Shown here: piece after piece, positions 49,959-58,777 of the stretch
Position numbering within the stretch: position 1 is the stretch's first letter
Layout of the letters: every line of letters starts with the position of its first letter
From: Astrobacterium formosum
Lineage (GTDB): Bacteria > Pseudomonadota > Alphaproteobacteria > Rhizobiales > Xanthobacteraceae
DNA length: 64,000 nt
Assembly (NCBI GenBank): GCA_030848545.1
Contig: JAVDCA010000006.1
Coordinates: forward strand, 213,035 to 277,034
Direction: 5' to 3'
Made by a program: the position numbers and the translations under genes
The notes under the pieces: model-generated
Told to the model about the DNA's origin: nothing
The model's input: the letters and a program-made list of their open reading frames with translations, nothing else
Database searches by the model: none

Positions 49959-50669
49959 TCACTTTTCGACCACGGCCTTCATGTCGGCCAGAGAAACTTC
50001 GAGGTGCCGCTGCAAGGCGGTGATCGCCGCCTTTTCGTCCTTGCGCACGATCGCCTGCACGATCGCCTCGTGCGGTTCGAGGGCGTGTACCGCGTAGTTC
50101 CGAACCGCGAAGGATCGCGTGCGATATTCCATCAACCCGTCGGCTAAAATCCGACCGATCTTGACCAAGATGGGGTTGTTGCCGGCTTCGATGATCGCGC
50201 TGTGGAACGATTCGTCGAGCGTGGCGAGGTCGAGCGCGTTCTTCTTCGCGACCGCCTTCTTGAAGAGCTCGTGGATCTGTTGGATCTGGGCGATCTGCTT
50301 CGGCGTTCCGCGCTGGATCGCAAGGCGGATGGCGACCGGTTCGATCGCCATGCGAACTTCCATCAGCTCGCTGACCTCCGATTCCCTCTCGACGAACCAG
50401 CTCTTGATCGTTTCGTAGGTCGAGTCGTTGACGCTGCGGACGTAGGCCCCCTTGCCCGTTATGAGCTCGATCTGTCCACTGGCCTGCAGGACACGGAAAG
50501 CCTCTCGGATCGTGGAGCGCCCGACCCCGAGCTCATCGCACAGCTTGAGTTCGGCCGGCAGCTTGTCCCCGACGGCGAAGTTTCCGGACGTGATCATCTC
50601 CCGGATCGAACGGATGACCTCGTCGATCACGGAAATCTTCTCGATCTTCGCAAGGCGATGTTTTGTCAT
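49959..50669 (-). CDS. GntR-family regulator, FadR subfamily
   Basis: A 236-residue regulator. The winged HTH reads VIRSIREMITSGNFAVGDKL, PAELKLCDELGVGRSTIREA and FRVLQASGQIELITGKGAYV, all GntR marks. The C-terminal FCD domain contains metal-site residues (LDESFHSAII, HALEPHEAIVQAI, HLEVS). It lies between the TRAP genes and the aldolase genes on the same strand, and both groups have its likely operator. Confidence 0.92.
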   Translation of the reverse strand: MTKHRLAKIEKISVIDEVIRSIREMITSGNFAVGDKLPAELKLCDELGVGRSTIREAFRVLQASGQIELITGKGAYVRSVNDSTYETIKSWFVERESEVSELMEVRMAIEPVAIRLAIQRGTPKQIAQIQQIHELFKKAVAKKNALDLATLDESFHSAIIEAGNNPILVKIGRILADGLMEYRTRSFAVRNYAVHALEPHEAIVQAIVRKDEKAAITALQRHLEVSLADMKAVVEK

Positions 50670-50757
50670 CGTGGTTTCCGCAAGGTGACGTCCGGTCGTT
50701 GCGCGAACCTCGATTCTATCTGATTCGGGCGCGGAATGAGGGGATTGGGACGGCGGC

Positions 50758-52047
50758 TCACATCAACCCCATCAACCGCGGCGCAAACAGGGCCGCGCTC
50801 GGGAACAACGTCATGACCACGATGACCAGCATACCGATGACCATGTACGGGAGGGTCGCTTTCGTGACCTTGACGAAAGACTCACTGCCGACCGCGGACA
50901 CCGCGTAGAGCACGACGCCGACCGGCGGAGTGATGAGGCCCACGGTGAGATTGGTGATCATGACGACCGCGAAGTGGATCGGGTCGATCCCGATCCTGTA
51001 GGCAATCGGTGCCAGGATGGGTGCGAACAGAACGATGGCGGCTGCCGTCTCCATCCACATCCCGACGATGAGCAGGACGACGTTGATGATCAACATGATC
51101 AGCAACGGGTTGTGGGTGAAGCCCAGCAGGCCTTCCGCAATCTGGTCCGGCACGTTCTGCGCCCCGAGCGCCCAGGCGAACACCGACGAGAACGAGATGA
51201 TCATGAACAGGTTGGCCGAGACCAGTCCCGACTCGAGCAGCCCCTCGATCACCGTCGCAACGCGGAGATTACCCCAGATCACGAAGCCGACGACCAGCGC
51301 ATACAGGCAGGCCACTCCGGCCGCTTCGGTCGGCGTGAAGAATCCCTTTACGATCCCGATAAGGATGATCGCCGGCATGACCAGCGCGACCATGCCGTCC
51401 TGGCAGATCTCGAACTTCTGCTTCAGCGTGAAGCTCTCACGGCCCTTCGGCATGTTGAGGCGCTTGCGGTTCACGAAGATCCAGAGGACCTCAAGCAGCG
51501 CCAGAACAAGTCCCGGAACGAATCCGGCGATGAGCAATGTGCCAACCGACAGGCTCATGATGCCACCGTAAAGCACCGCGATGTTGCTCGGCGGAATGAG
51601 CGGAGCCTGGACGGAGGCGCCGGCCGTTAACCCACATGCGAAGTCCCGGGTATATCCCTCCTTCACCATCCCGGTGATGTTGACTTTGCCGAGGGCCGCA
51701 ACGTCCGAGAGCGCAGCGCCGGAAATCGCGCCGAAGATCGTCGCCGAGAGAACATTGACGTAGGCGAGCCCTCCCTGCAATCGACCGACGAACACCTTGA
51801 CGAACTGGAACAGCTTGTCCGAGATGCCGGTCTTGACCATGATGTCGGCGCCGAGCACGAACAGCGGAAGCGCCATCAGAATGAAGGAGTCGATACCGGC
51901 GAACATCCGCAAGGGAATCACCGACAGGTTTTCCGGCATGGTCATCAGCATGTAGATGATAGTCGTCATGCCGATCGCGAACGCGATCGGCAGTCCGGCG
52001 ATGATGGACGCCATCAGCACCGCCGTGACGATCCAGAAATCGGTCAT
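50758..52047 (-). CDS. TRAP transporter large membrane subunit (DctM family)
   Basis: A 429-residue protein with about 12 transmembrane segments. It has FILMALPLFVLGADIMVKTG, LSATIFGAISGAALSDVAAL, GASVQAPLIPPSNIAVLYGG and the C-terminal LTVGLITPPVGVVLYAVSAV, all DctM hallmarks. ATG 52047 overlaps the DctQ stop. It catalyses Na+-coupled uptake from the DctP-type receptor. Confidence 0.95.
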   Translation of the reverse strand: MTDFWIVTAVLMASIIAGLPIAFAIGMTTIIYMLMTMPENLSVIPLRMFAGIDSFILMALPLFVLGADIMVKTGISDKLFQFVKVFVGRLQGGLAYVNVLSATIFGAISGAALSDVAALGKVNITGMVKEGYTRDFACGLTAGASVQAPLIPPSNIAVLYGGIMSLSVGTLLIAGFVPGLVLALLEVLWIFVNRKRLNMPKGRESFTLKQKFEICQDGMVALVMPAIILIGIVKGFFTPTEAAGVACLYALVVGFVIWGNLRVATVIEGLLESGLVSANLFMIISFSSVFAWALGAQNVPDQIAEGLLGFTHNPLLIMLIINVVLLIVGMWMETAAAIVLFAPILAPIAYRIGIDPIHFAVVMITNLTVGLITPPVGVVLYAVSAVGSESFVKVTKATLPYMVIGMLVIVVMTLFPSAALFAPRLMGLM

Positions 52048-52562
52048 TGTTCGCCCTCTTTGCCGAACACCTTCGCGTTGAACAGATCGTCCAACAGGAC
52101 ACCGAGATTCTGGAGCACCATGAGCAACAGTCCGGCGATGATCGACGATTGCGCCCACATCATGTTGACACCCATTGCGGCGGTCACCTGGTTGCCGGCG
52201 ACGGCCGGAATCACTTCGGCGGCAAGCAGCAGCGTGTAGAGAAGAACGGAGAAGACGATGAGCTTCTGGACAAAATAGGCGATGCGCCGCCTGCGTGACG
52301 CGAGCTTGTCGATGAAGAAGTCGACATAGATGTTCTGCCACTTCTTGATGACGCAGCTCGCGCCGACGAACGCCATCCAGATCATCAGGTAGCGGGCGAG
52401 CTCTTCCGTCCAGATCAGGGGGTCTTTCAAGATGTACCGGAACAGCACCTGCACGATGATGGTGAGCGTCATCGCCGCAGTCACGGCGATCAGGAACTTG
52501 CGGACGATCTGGTCGACGAATTCCATGAACTCCAGGTAAGTATCGACGAAGCTTTCCATCAT
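52044..52562 (-). CDS. TRAP transporter small membrane subunit (DctQ family)
   Basis: A 172-residue protein with four hydrophobic segments and the DctQ signature WTEELARYLMIWMAFVGASC near residue 50. The start has AAGGA six bases upstream. It pairs with the DctM-type protein downstream. Confidence 0.93.
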   Translation of the reverse strand: MMESFVDTYLEFMEFVDQIVRKFLIAVTAAMTLTIIVQVLFRYILKDPLIWTEELARYLMIWMAFVGASCVIKKWQNIYVDFFIDKLASRRRRIAYFVQKLIVFSVLLYTLLLAAEVIPAVAGNQVTAAMGVNMMWAQSSIIAGLLLMVLQNLGVLLDDLFNAKVFGKEGEQ

Positions 52563-52712
52563 CGCTGTCCTTCGGAAGTTCGGGCGACGGCTCGACCTTT
52601 CCCCGGGAGTGTCGCCGTGACGACCCGAGCGTGGCGAGGCGCATGCGTTCGTGTCTCGCGCGCCGGAGTGAGCGATCGTCGCTCGCTCCCGGCGCCGACG
52701 ACCAGCCGACGG

Positions 52713-53900
52713 TTACGCCTTCTTCCTCTTCCCGAAGACCGCGAACAGGGCGATCAGGACGACGACCACACCGGCGATCGTGTACATGGTGCTGTTCGAA
52801 CTCCCGCCCTGCGCTGCCTTGGAGTCGGCGTTGGAGGTGACGGCGCGCGCCTGGCTGCCGGTATGGACTGCGGTGATGAGTTCTTCGACCATGGCCTTGT
52901 CGGTGTTGGCCTTTAGCCATTCGATGGCCGATGCGCCGGTCTTCTCCCAGGCCGCCTTTTCCTCGGCCGTCGGAACGTAGATCTCCATCCCGGACTTGCG
53001 CAATTGCTCCATGGCGAGATTCTCGGTCGCACGCACGGTGCCACGTGCCGCAATCGACGCTTCGCGACCAGCTTTGTAGAACGCCTCCCGCAGTTCGGGC
53101 GCAAGGCTCTTCAGGAATTTCTCGCTGGCGACGAGATATGCCGTGCCGAGCACATGCCCGTTGAGCACGTAATACTTCTGCACTTCCTGAAGGGAGCCGC
53201 CCAGGATCGTGATCGGGGAGTTCTCCTGGCCGTCGACCACACCGGTCTGAAGCGCCGAATACAGCTCCATCCAGGCGATCGGTGTCGGCGCTGCACCGGA
53301 CGCCTTCACGGTTTCCATGTAGACCGGGCTGTCCATGGTCCGGATCTTGAGGCCGTTCATGTCGGCGGGTGTCTTCACCACCTTCTTGCCGTTCGAAAAG
53401 TTGCGGAATCCGCCGTTCTCATAGGAAGCGAGCACCCGCAGCCCGCTCTTCGCCGCCATGTCGTCGAACATCTTCTGGCCGAACGGGCCGTCGAGGACGT
53501 CGTAGGCCTGGAGCACATCCTTGAACATGTAAGGCGCCGACATCATCTGGATGTTCTTGTAGAATGGCGCGATACCGCCGTCGGGCGGAGTCCCCGCCCC
53601 GAGATTTCCGGACAGCACCTGCTCGAGATTCGACTTGACGTCGCCCAACCGGCCGTTGGGATAGAGCTCGACGTTGACCTTGCCGGGCGCGTAACGACGC
53701 ATGGCGTTCTGAAACGCGAGCATCGCAGCATAGGACGGATGATAGGCTACCCCGTCGCCGATCTTTATCGTCGCACTATCGGTGAATGCGACCCTGAACG
53801 TGATTGGCTCGTCGGCCGCCGAAGCAGCCCCGGACGCGAATAGCAGAAGGCCGATACCTGCTCCGAATAGTGCACGCTTCATCTTCACCGGCATGATCAT
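52713..53900 (-). CDS. TRAP substrate-binding protein (DctP family) with C-terminal membrane anchor
   Basis: A 395-residue receptor. A signal peptide (ALFGAGIGLLLFASGAASAA) precedes ITFRVAFTDSATIKIGDG. The ligand-binding core contains GLKIRTMDSPVYMETVKASG with the conserved Arg near residue 178 and GVVDGQENSPITI. Unlike normal DctP proteins, it adds a Ser/Gly linker and a final transmembrane stretch with basic end (MYTIAGVVVVLIALFAVFGK then RKKA). It may stay anchored at the outer face of the inner membrane. Its promoter carries the GntR operator at 54052. Confidence 0.92.
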   Translation of the reverse strand: MIMPVKMKRALFGAGIGLLLFASGAASAADEPITFRVAFTDSATIKIGDGVAYHPSYAAMLAFQNAMRRYAPGKVNVELYPNGRLGDVKSNLEQVLSGNLGAGTPPDGGIAPFYKNIQMMSAPYMFKDVLQAYDVLDGPFGQKMFDDMAAKSGLRVLASYENGGFRNFSNGKKVVKTPADMNGLKIRTMDSPVYMETVKASGAAPTPIAWMELYSALQTGVVDGQENSPITILGGSLQEVQKYYVLNGHVLGTAYLVASEKFLKSLAPELREAFYKAGREASIAARGTVRATENLAMEQLRKSGMEIYVPTAEEKAAWEKTGASAIEWLKANTDKAMVEELITAVHTGSQARAVTSNADSKAAQGGSSNSTMYTIAGVVVVLIALFAVFGKRKKA

Positions 53901-54314
53901 TCCCCGACAGTGGACTGCAGTGATGAAACGAAGGAGCCAAAGCCGTTCGCAGCCGCTCAGACCGCAGTAGCCCGCAGAACCGCTCGGCCATGGACGACAT
54001 GGCAAATCCTGGCGAGAAACCGAGGAAGAGCATCTGAGACGTAGGCCCGTAATTGTCTGACAGCAGACTATTGTGCCGCCAACGGCCTGTCAATCGCCCG
54101 AAGTCTCGCGCCGGCCATGCTCGTCGACGAGGTGAGGAGCGTCGAATTTCGGCTGCGAGGCGCAGTGGCTTCGCGGCGACACGTGAACACGCGCAGGATT
54201 CATGGTCGACGGCACGCAGACAGGTTGCGAGGCGCCTTGAAATGGCGATGCGGCGTACGACGCAATCGTCTTGGCCCGGATGGGTACCGACTCGCTCGGC
54301 TGCCCGCGGCTCGA
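53901..54314. other. promoter region of the TRAP operon plus non-coding stretch
   Basis: No gene is seen. The GntR operator at 54052-54068 lies about 150 bases before the receptor gene. The rest (54069-54314) is GC-rich without clear features; short frames on both strands are Arg/Ser-rich shadows. Confidence 0.5.
54052..54068 (+). promoter_or_regulatory. GntR operator, copy 2
   Basis: ATTGTCTGACAGCAGAC, one mismatch from copy 1 at 49900-49916. It lies upstream of the TRAP receptor gene, in the only AT-richer stretch of the gap. Two near-identical copies at two promoters of one pathway support a shared regulator. Confidence 0.7.
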
Positions 54315-54983
54315 CTACACGAGACCCGCAATGACATCAGCCGCGTGTTCATCGAGCGCGTCCAGGATCGCGACGGTTTCGATTCCCGCAAAGTCCACTC
54401 GCCGGTAAACCCCGGTACAGATCGCCGCGAAGGGGATGCCGGCGGCGGCGGCGGCGCTGCCGTCCAAAGGCGTATCTCCCACGATCAGCAGCTTGGTATC
54501 GGGCCAGGCCTGCCTTGCCGCGCGGGCGAGGTCCGGCCGGGTCAAACTTCGCGATCCGAAGAACGAACAATCCCAATCGATCCGGCCGGGATCGAGGCCG
54601 GCACCGGTGAGCTTGTTGCGGCTGCGCAATTCGGAATTGCCGGTCAAAAGGCCATTGCGCAGCCCGCGCTGGTGCAGCCGCCGCAGGACTTCGGGCACGC
54701 CCGGCAGGAGAGTCGCGCGCGCGCTGCCCAGAAACACATCGGCGTTGCGATCGAGCGCGGCCGACACCGCCGGCGCCAAAGCGCGCTCCAACCCGGCGGC
54801 ATCGATCAGTTCGAGGATGACCTGCCAGTCTGTCTTGCCGTGGGTACTGAGGCCCGGGAGGGCGATGTCAGGCATCACCTCCAGCAAGGCGCGGTGGTAG
54901 TGCGAAAGCCCGCCGCCTTCGGCGGCCAGCAAGGTCCCGTCAATGTCCCAAAGGACGATCGGAGCGTGGCTTTCCGGGGTCAT
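54315..54983 (-). CDS. HAD-family hydrolase (phosphatase)
   Basis: A 222-residue HAD enzyme. Motif I is VLWDIDGTLLAAEGGG (nucleophile Asp and acid Asp near residues 14/16), motif II NGLLTGNSE near 120, a C-terminal LLIVGDTPLDGSAAAAAGIP, and a small helical cap (HGKTDWQVILELIDAAG). It resembles phosphoglycolate-phosphatase-like enzymes. It is the last gene of the ABC-phosphatase operon and overlaps the preceding gene (ATGA). Confidence 0.85.
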   Translation of the reverse strand: MTPESHAPIVLWDIDGTLLAAEGGGLSHYHRALLEVMPDIALPGLSTHGKTDWQVILELIDAAGLERALAPAVSAALDRNADVFLGSARATLLPGVPEVLRRLHQRGLRNGLLTGNSELRSRNKLTGAGLDPGRIDWDCSFFGSRSLTRPDLARAARQAWPDTKLLIVGDTPLDGSAAAAAGIPFAAICTGVYRRVDFAGIETVAILDALDEHAADVIAGLV

Positions 54984-55816
54984 GTCGCGGGCCCGGCGGC
55001 CCCGGCGAGGACCGTGGAATAGAGCGAACTGGGAAAGTCGAATCCCCGACCGAAGGCCACGTAGCTCGCCACATCGGCGACATCTTGGGTGGGCTTGTGA
55101 TCCCGGGTCCGCCCGTCGAAGCCGCCCCCCGCCGCCACCACAAGCGCCGCACCCGCCGCATGGTCCCAGGGGTGGGTAGTCAGTTCCGCGCACAGGTCCG
55201 CCCGCCCGGCGGCCACATAGGCCAGGGCCAGGGCGGCCGAACCAAGACGCCGGACGGCGCGGAAGGCCGAGAACAGCGTGCCGAGCTGCGTCAGTCCCGC
55301 CGCGTCCGCCAAGCCCTCATGGGGAAAGTTGGTCAGGCACACCGCGTCGCCATCGTGGGCATGGGCCCGGCTTTCGGTTTTGCGGCCGTTGACGAAGAGA
55401 CCCTTGGCCGACCCGGAAAACGTCTCCTCGCGTTCGGGATCGTAGACCACTCCACCGACGAGACGGCCACGCCAGTTGATGCCGATGGATACGCAATAGA
55501 ACGGCAATCCGCCAGCATAGTTGCTGGTCCCATCGATGGGATCGACGAACCAGGCCAGGTCGCCGCTTCCATCGGCACCATATTCTTCCCCGCAGATGCG
55601 CGAACGGGGCGCTTCGTCGAGAATGATGGCACGGATCATCCGTTCGGCATGGCGGTCGTGAACCGTCACCACGTCGCTCTGACGGGTCTTGTGATCCACC
55701 TCGATCATGCCCTGAAATTGCTCGCTGATATAGGCCCCCGCTGCGCGGGCGGCTTTCTCGGCGGTCAGCATCAGGCGTGCCGAGTCTGGACAGTCCGAGG
55801 TGAGTTCGAGGGTCAT
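54980..55816 (-). CDS. inositol-monophosphatase-family phosphatase
   Basis: A 278-residue Mg-dependent phosphatase. Motifs: GEEYGADGSGDLAWFVDPID then GTSNYAGGLPF (WxxDPxDGTxN), and the C-terminal ELTTHPWDHAAGAALVVAAG (WDxAAG). The N-terminal EKAARAAGAYISEQF is typical. It overlaps the ABC ATPase stop and the HAD start. Substrates of this family include inositol phosphates, sugar phosphates and histidinol phosphate. Confidence 0.9.
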   Translation of the reverse strand: MTLELTSDCPDSARLMLTAEKAARAAGAYISEQFQGMIEVDHKTRQSDVVTVHDRHAERMIRAIILDEAPRSRICGEEYGADGSGDLAWFVDPIDGTSNYAGGLPFYCVSIGINWRGRLVGGVVYDPEREETFSGSAKGLFVNGRKTESRAHAHDGDAVCLTNFPHEGLADAAGLTQLGTLFSAFRAVRRLGSAALALAYVAAGRADLCAELTTHPWDHAAGAALVVAAGGGFDGRTRDHKPTQDVADVASYVAFGRGFDFPSSLYSTVLAGAAGPAT

Positions 55817-56886
55817 GATACGCGCTCCACCGCCACGCCGGTTTTGTCGAAGGCATGGACGCCATCGGCCTTGAGGGCAATGCCCACATGGGCGCCGATA
55901 TCCCGGGGCGGCATTTCCGAGGTCAGGGCGAAAAGTTGACGGTTGCCGAAGACCAGACCGACGATCCAGTCGGCGCCGGTCGGTTGAATGGTGTCGACGC
56001 GAGCCCGCAGGACGGCGGAGTCGCAATCGGCCGAAAGCCGGATCGCCTCAGGCCGAATGCCGAACGTCTCCATGCCCGCGGCGGAAATACCCAGCGTGCG
56101 AGCAACTTCGCCCGACAGCAGCGGCAGTTCGCCGGCCTTGAACATGTTCATCGGCGGGCTGCCGACGAATTTGGCAACGAAACGGGAGGCCGGCCGTCGA
56201 TAGACGTCCATCGGCGCGCCCTGCTGCTCGATCCGGCCATTGTTCATCACCGTGATGGAGGTCGCCATGGTCATCGCCTCGAGCTGATCGTGGGTGACGA
56301 AGATCACGGTGCATCCGAGCGCGTGGTGAAGCCGCTTGAGTTCGGCGCGCATCTCGAGCCTCAGGCTCGCATCGAGATTGGAAAGCGGTTCGTCCAGCAG
56401 CAGGAGATTGGAGCTGACCGCCAGCATGCGGGCGAGCGCGACGCGCTGCTGCTGGCCGCCGGAAAGCTCGCGCGGAAAACGCCCGCCGAGCCCTTCCAGG
56501 TGCAACAGCTTGGCGAGTTCGGCGAAGCGCTCCGCCTTCTTCGCGGCGGGCATGTGCTTCATGTCGAGGCCGAACACGATGTTCTGCTCGACGCTCATGT
56601 GCGGCCAGAGGGCGTAGCTCTGGAACATGAGGCCGAGTTCGCGCTTCTCGGGGCGCAGGAACTGGCCGCTCTGCGAAGAGAAGAAGATTTTATCTCCGAC
56701 GCTGATTTCGCCGCTATCGGGCATTTCGAGGCCGGCGATCATGCGTAGCGTCGTCGTCTTGCCGCAGCCGGAGGGGCCGAGCAGGCAGATGAACTCGCCC
56801 GACGCGAAGGTGACGGTCAGATCGTCGACGGCTCGCGACTTGTCCCCATAGGTCTTGGTCACCGAAGTCAGTCTGATGTCGGGCAT
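55813..56886 (-). CDS. ABC transporter ATPase, FbpC/PotA-like
   Basis: A 357-residue ATPase. Walker A GPSGCGKTTT near residue 38, signature LSGGQQQRVALARML, Walker B LLLLDEPLSNLDA, H-loop FVTHDQLEAMTMA. The C-terminal TOBE-type region contains FGIRPEAIRL and a short domain. It starts MPDIRLTSVTKTYGDKS. It energises the permease encoded immediately upstream, one base away. Confidence 0.93.
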   Translation of the reverse strand: MPDIRLTSVTKTYGDKSRAVDDLTVTFASGEFICLLGPSGCGKTTTLRMIAGLEMPDSGEISVGDKIFFSSQSGQFLRPEKRELGLMFQSYALWPHMSVEQNIVFGLDMKHMPAAKKAERFAELAKLLHLEGLGGRFPRELSGGQQQRVALARMLAVSSNLLLLDEPLSNLDASLRLEMRAELKRLHHALGCTVIFVTHDQLEAMTMATSITVMNNGRIEQQGAPMDVYRRPASRFVAKFVGSPPMNMFKAGELPLLSGEVARTLGISAAGMETFGIRPEAIRLSADCDSAVLRARVDTIQPTGADWIVGLVFGNRQLFALTSEMPPRDIGAHVGIALKADGVHAFDKTGVAVERVS

Positions 56887-56887
56887 G

Positions 56888-58723
56888 TCAGCCTCCCAGG
56901 CCGCCGGCAAGGTTGCTCTTGGTGACCCGCTGCAGCAGCAGAACCATGAGCATCACCACGATGCCGATGATGAGAACCGTGGCGTTGGCCAGTTGCGTGA
57001 ATCCGTAGTCGAGGAAGCGCAGCGATTGCGTGGTGAGCATTTCCGTGCCGGGCGTGACCAGCATCACCACCAGGCTCAGCTCCTTCATGCCGGAAATGAA
57101 AGGCAGGATGATCGCGGTGACCAGCGCCGTCTTCTGCAGCGGGCCGATGATGCGCAGCATCCGCGCGAAGAACCCCGCTCCGAGAACGACGCCGGCTTCC
57201 TCGGGCTCGCGCCCGACCTGCATCATGGCCGAGATGCCGGACCGCGACGCGTAAGGCAGATAAGTGACCACCATGACCAGCACCAAAAGGCTGATCGAGC
57301 CGTACAGCGCGGGGATCGGGCCGCGCCGGACTGCGAACAAGGTGAGGAAGGCGGCCGCGAAGGCCATGCCGGGCATGAGATAAGGCAGGAAGGACACCTG
57401 CCGCAAAAAGCCCGACAGCCAGCTCCCCTGCAGGCGGACGACCGCATAGCCGACTGCCAGCCCCAGCACGCCGCAGATGATGGCGGCCGTGCCCGCGATC
57501 GTCAGGCTGTTGAACAGCGCCCAGAAGATCTCCGGGCTGGTAAAGACACCGGGCTGTCCCGCAAAGCCGAACCAATAGGCGAGGCTGACATTGTCCAGGC
57601 GGAAGACGCCCGGCTCTCGCAACAAGGTCGACTGCAGCATGACCAGAAGCGGGCCCAGCGCCGCCACGAGGAACACGGTCCAGGCGAGTGCAGTCTGCGT
57701 GATGCGGGCCATGGGCCGCAGTTTCGCCCGCTGGCGCTTGTCGCCCTTGCCCCCGACGGTGACGAAGCGCTGCCAGTTACGCACCATCCAGACGTCGAAG
57801 GCCAGCATGGCGATGCCGAAGACGGCGAGCACGATGGCCAGCACGGCGGCGACGCCGGGCGCCCCGGAACGCAAGTGCGAATACAGCGAGGTCGACAAGA
57901 GCGTATAGCCGACGGGCGTGCCGAGAACGTAGGGCGCCGCGAACGTGCCGAGCGTGCGGGCGACGGTCAACAGCAGCACCGACATGGTGGTCGGAATGAG
58001 CAGCGGCAGGAGGATGCGCACCCAGATGGTCCGCGTGCGCGCCCCCAACGTGACGGCCGCCTCCTCCAGCTGCGTGTCGATCTTGTTGAGCCCGTTGGAA
58101 AACAGAAGGAAGGCGAAGGGGAAGTAGCTCAGCGCCAGGCAGATGACGATGGGAAACTGCCCATAGGCGAGCCAGTCCGGCGGCGAGAACCCGAGTGCCT
58201 CGAGGACGCCGGCGGGACCGGCGGTCCGGCGGTTCTTGAAGACGGTGATCCACGCCGTGGCGATCGCCTGCGAGGGAAGCATGTAGGGGATGATCAGCAG
58301 GAAACCGAGTGCCTTGCGTCCCCAGATATTGGTGCTGGTCACCAGCGCGGCAAGCACCACCCCGAACACGACCGCGAGCGCGGTCGCCATGGCGGCGACA
58401 CTCAGCGTATTCGCAAGCGGCGTCCAAAAGATGTGATCGGACATCGGCGAGGTGAAGACACGCTCGAAATAGGCAAGCGTGAGATCGCCATGTCTGCCGC
58501 CGAGCCGCGCCGCATCCATGCGGGTCAGCTGCGTCGAGCTGCCGAGCACGGCCAGCATGGGGGCGAGCACCAGATAGGCGAGCGCGATTGCGAGCGCCAC
58601 ACCGATGAGATGACCCGGCTCGCAGGCGAGGCGCGAGCCGAACAGCCGCAGCCGCGCCCTCAAGGGCGTTCGTGTGGCCCCGACTAAGGTGGTCATGGTC
58701 GAAGGTCCAATGCTCGCTTGCAT
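56888..58723 (-). CDS. ABC transporter permease, fused two-domain (FbpB/AfuB-like)
   Basis: A 611-residue protein with two homologous six-helix halves. Each has an EAA loop: EEAAVTLGARTRTIWVRILL and EEAGVVLGAGFFARMLRIIG. This fused layout is that of the FbpB/AfuB branch of ferric and sugar-phosphate importers. Start is uncertain: ATG 58723 or ATG 58696; neither has a clear ribosome site. Confidence 0.9.
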   Translation of the reverse strand: MQASIGPSTMTTLVGATRTPLRARLRLFGSRLACEPGHLIGVALAIALAYLVLAPMLAVLGSSTQLTRMDAARLGGRHGDLTLAYFERVFTSPMSDHIFWTPLANTLSVAAMATALAVVFGVVLAALVTSTNIWGRKALGFLLIIPYMLPSQAIATAWITVFKNRRTAGPAGVLEALGFSPPDWLAYGQFPIVICLALSYFPFAFLLFSNGLNKIDTQLEEAAVTLGARTRTIWVRILLPLLIPTTMSVLLLTVARTLGTFAAPYVLGTPVGYTLLSTSLYSHLRSGAPGVAAVLAIVLAVFGIAMLAFDVWMVRNWQRFVTVGGKGDKRQRAKLRPMARITQTALAWTVFLVAALGPLLVMLQSTLLREPGVFRLDNVSLAYWFGFAGQPGVFTSPEIFWALFNSLTIAGTAAIICGVLGLAVGYAVVRLQGSWLSGFLRQVSFLPYLMPGMAFAAAFLTLFAVRRGPIPALYGSISLLVLVMVVTYLPYASRSGISAMMQVGREPEEAGVVLGAGFFARMLRIIGPLQKTALVTAIILPFISGMKELSLVVMLVTPGTEMLTTQSLRFLDYGFTQLANATVLIIGIVVMLMVLLLQRVTKSNLAGGLGG

Positions 58724-58777
58724 GTGCGCGGGCAGAGAAGATCGGGCGGCGGCGGCGATGGGCCGCCGCCCGCTTGA

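Noticed and set aside
56855..58687. 610-codon open frame on the + strand
   Set aside because: Antisense to the ABC permease and extremely rich in His, Gln, Arg and Asp. No domain and no ribosome site.
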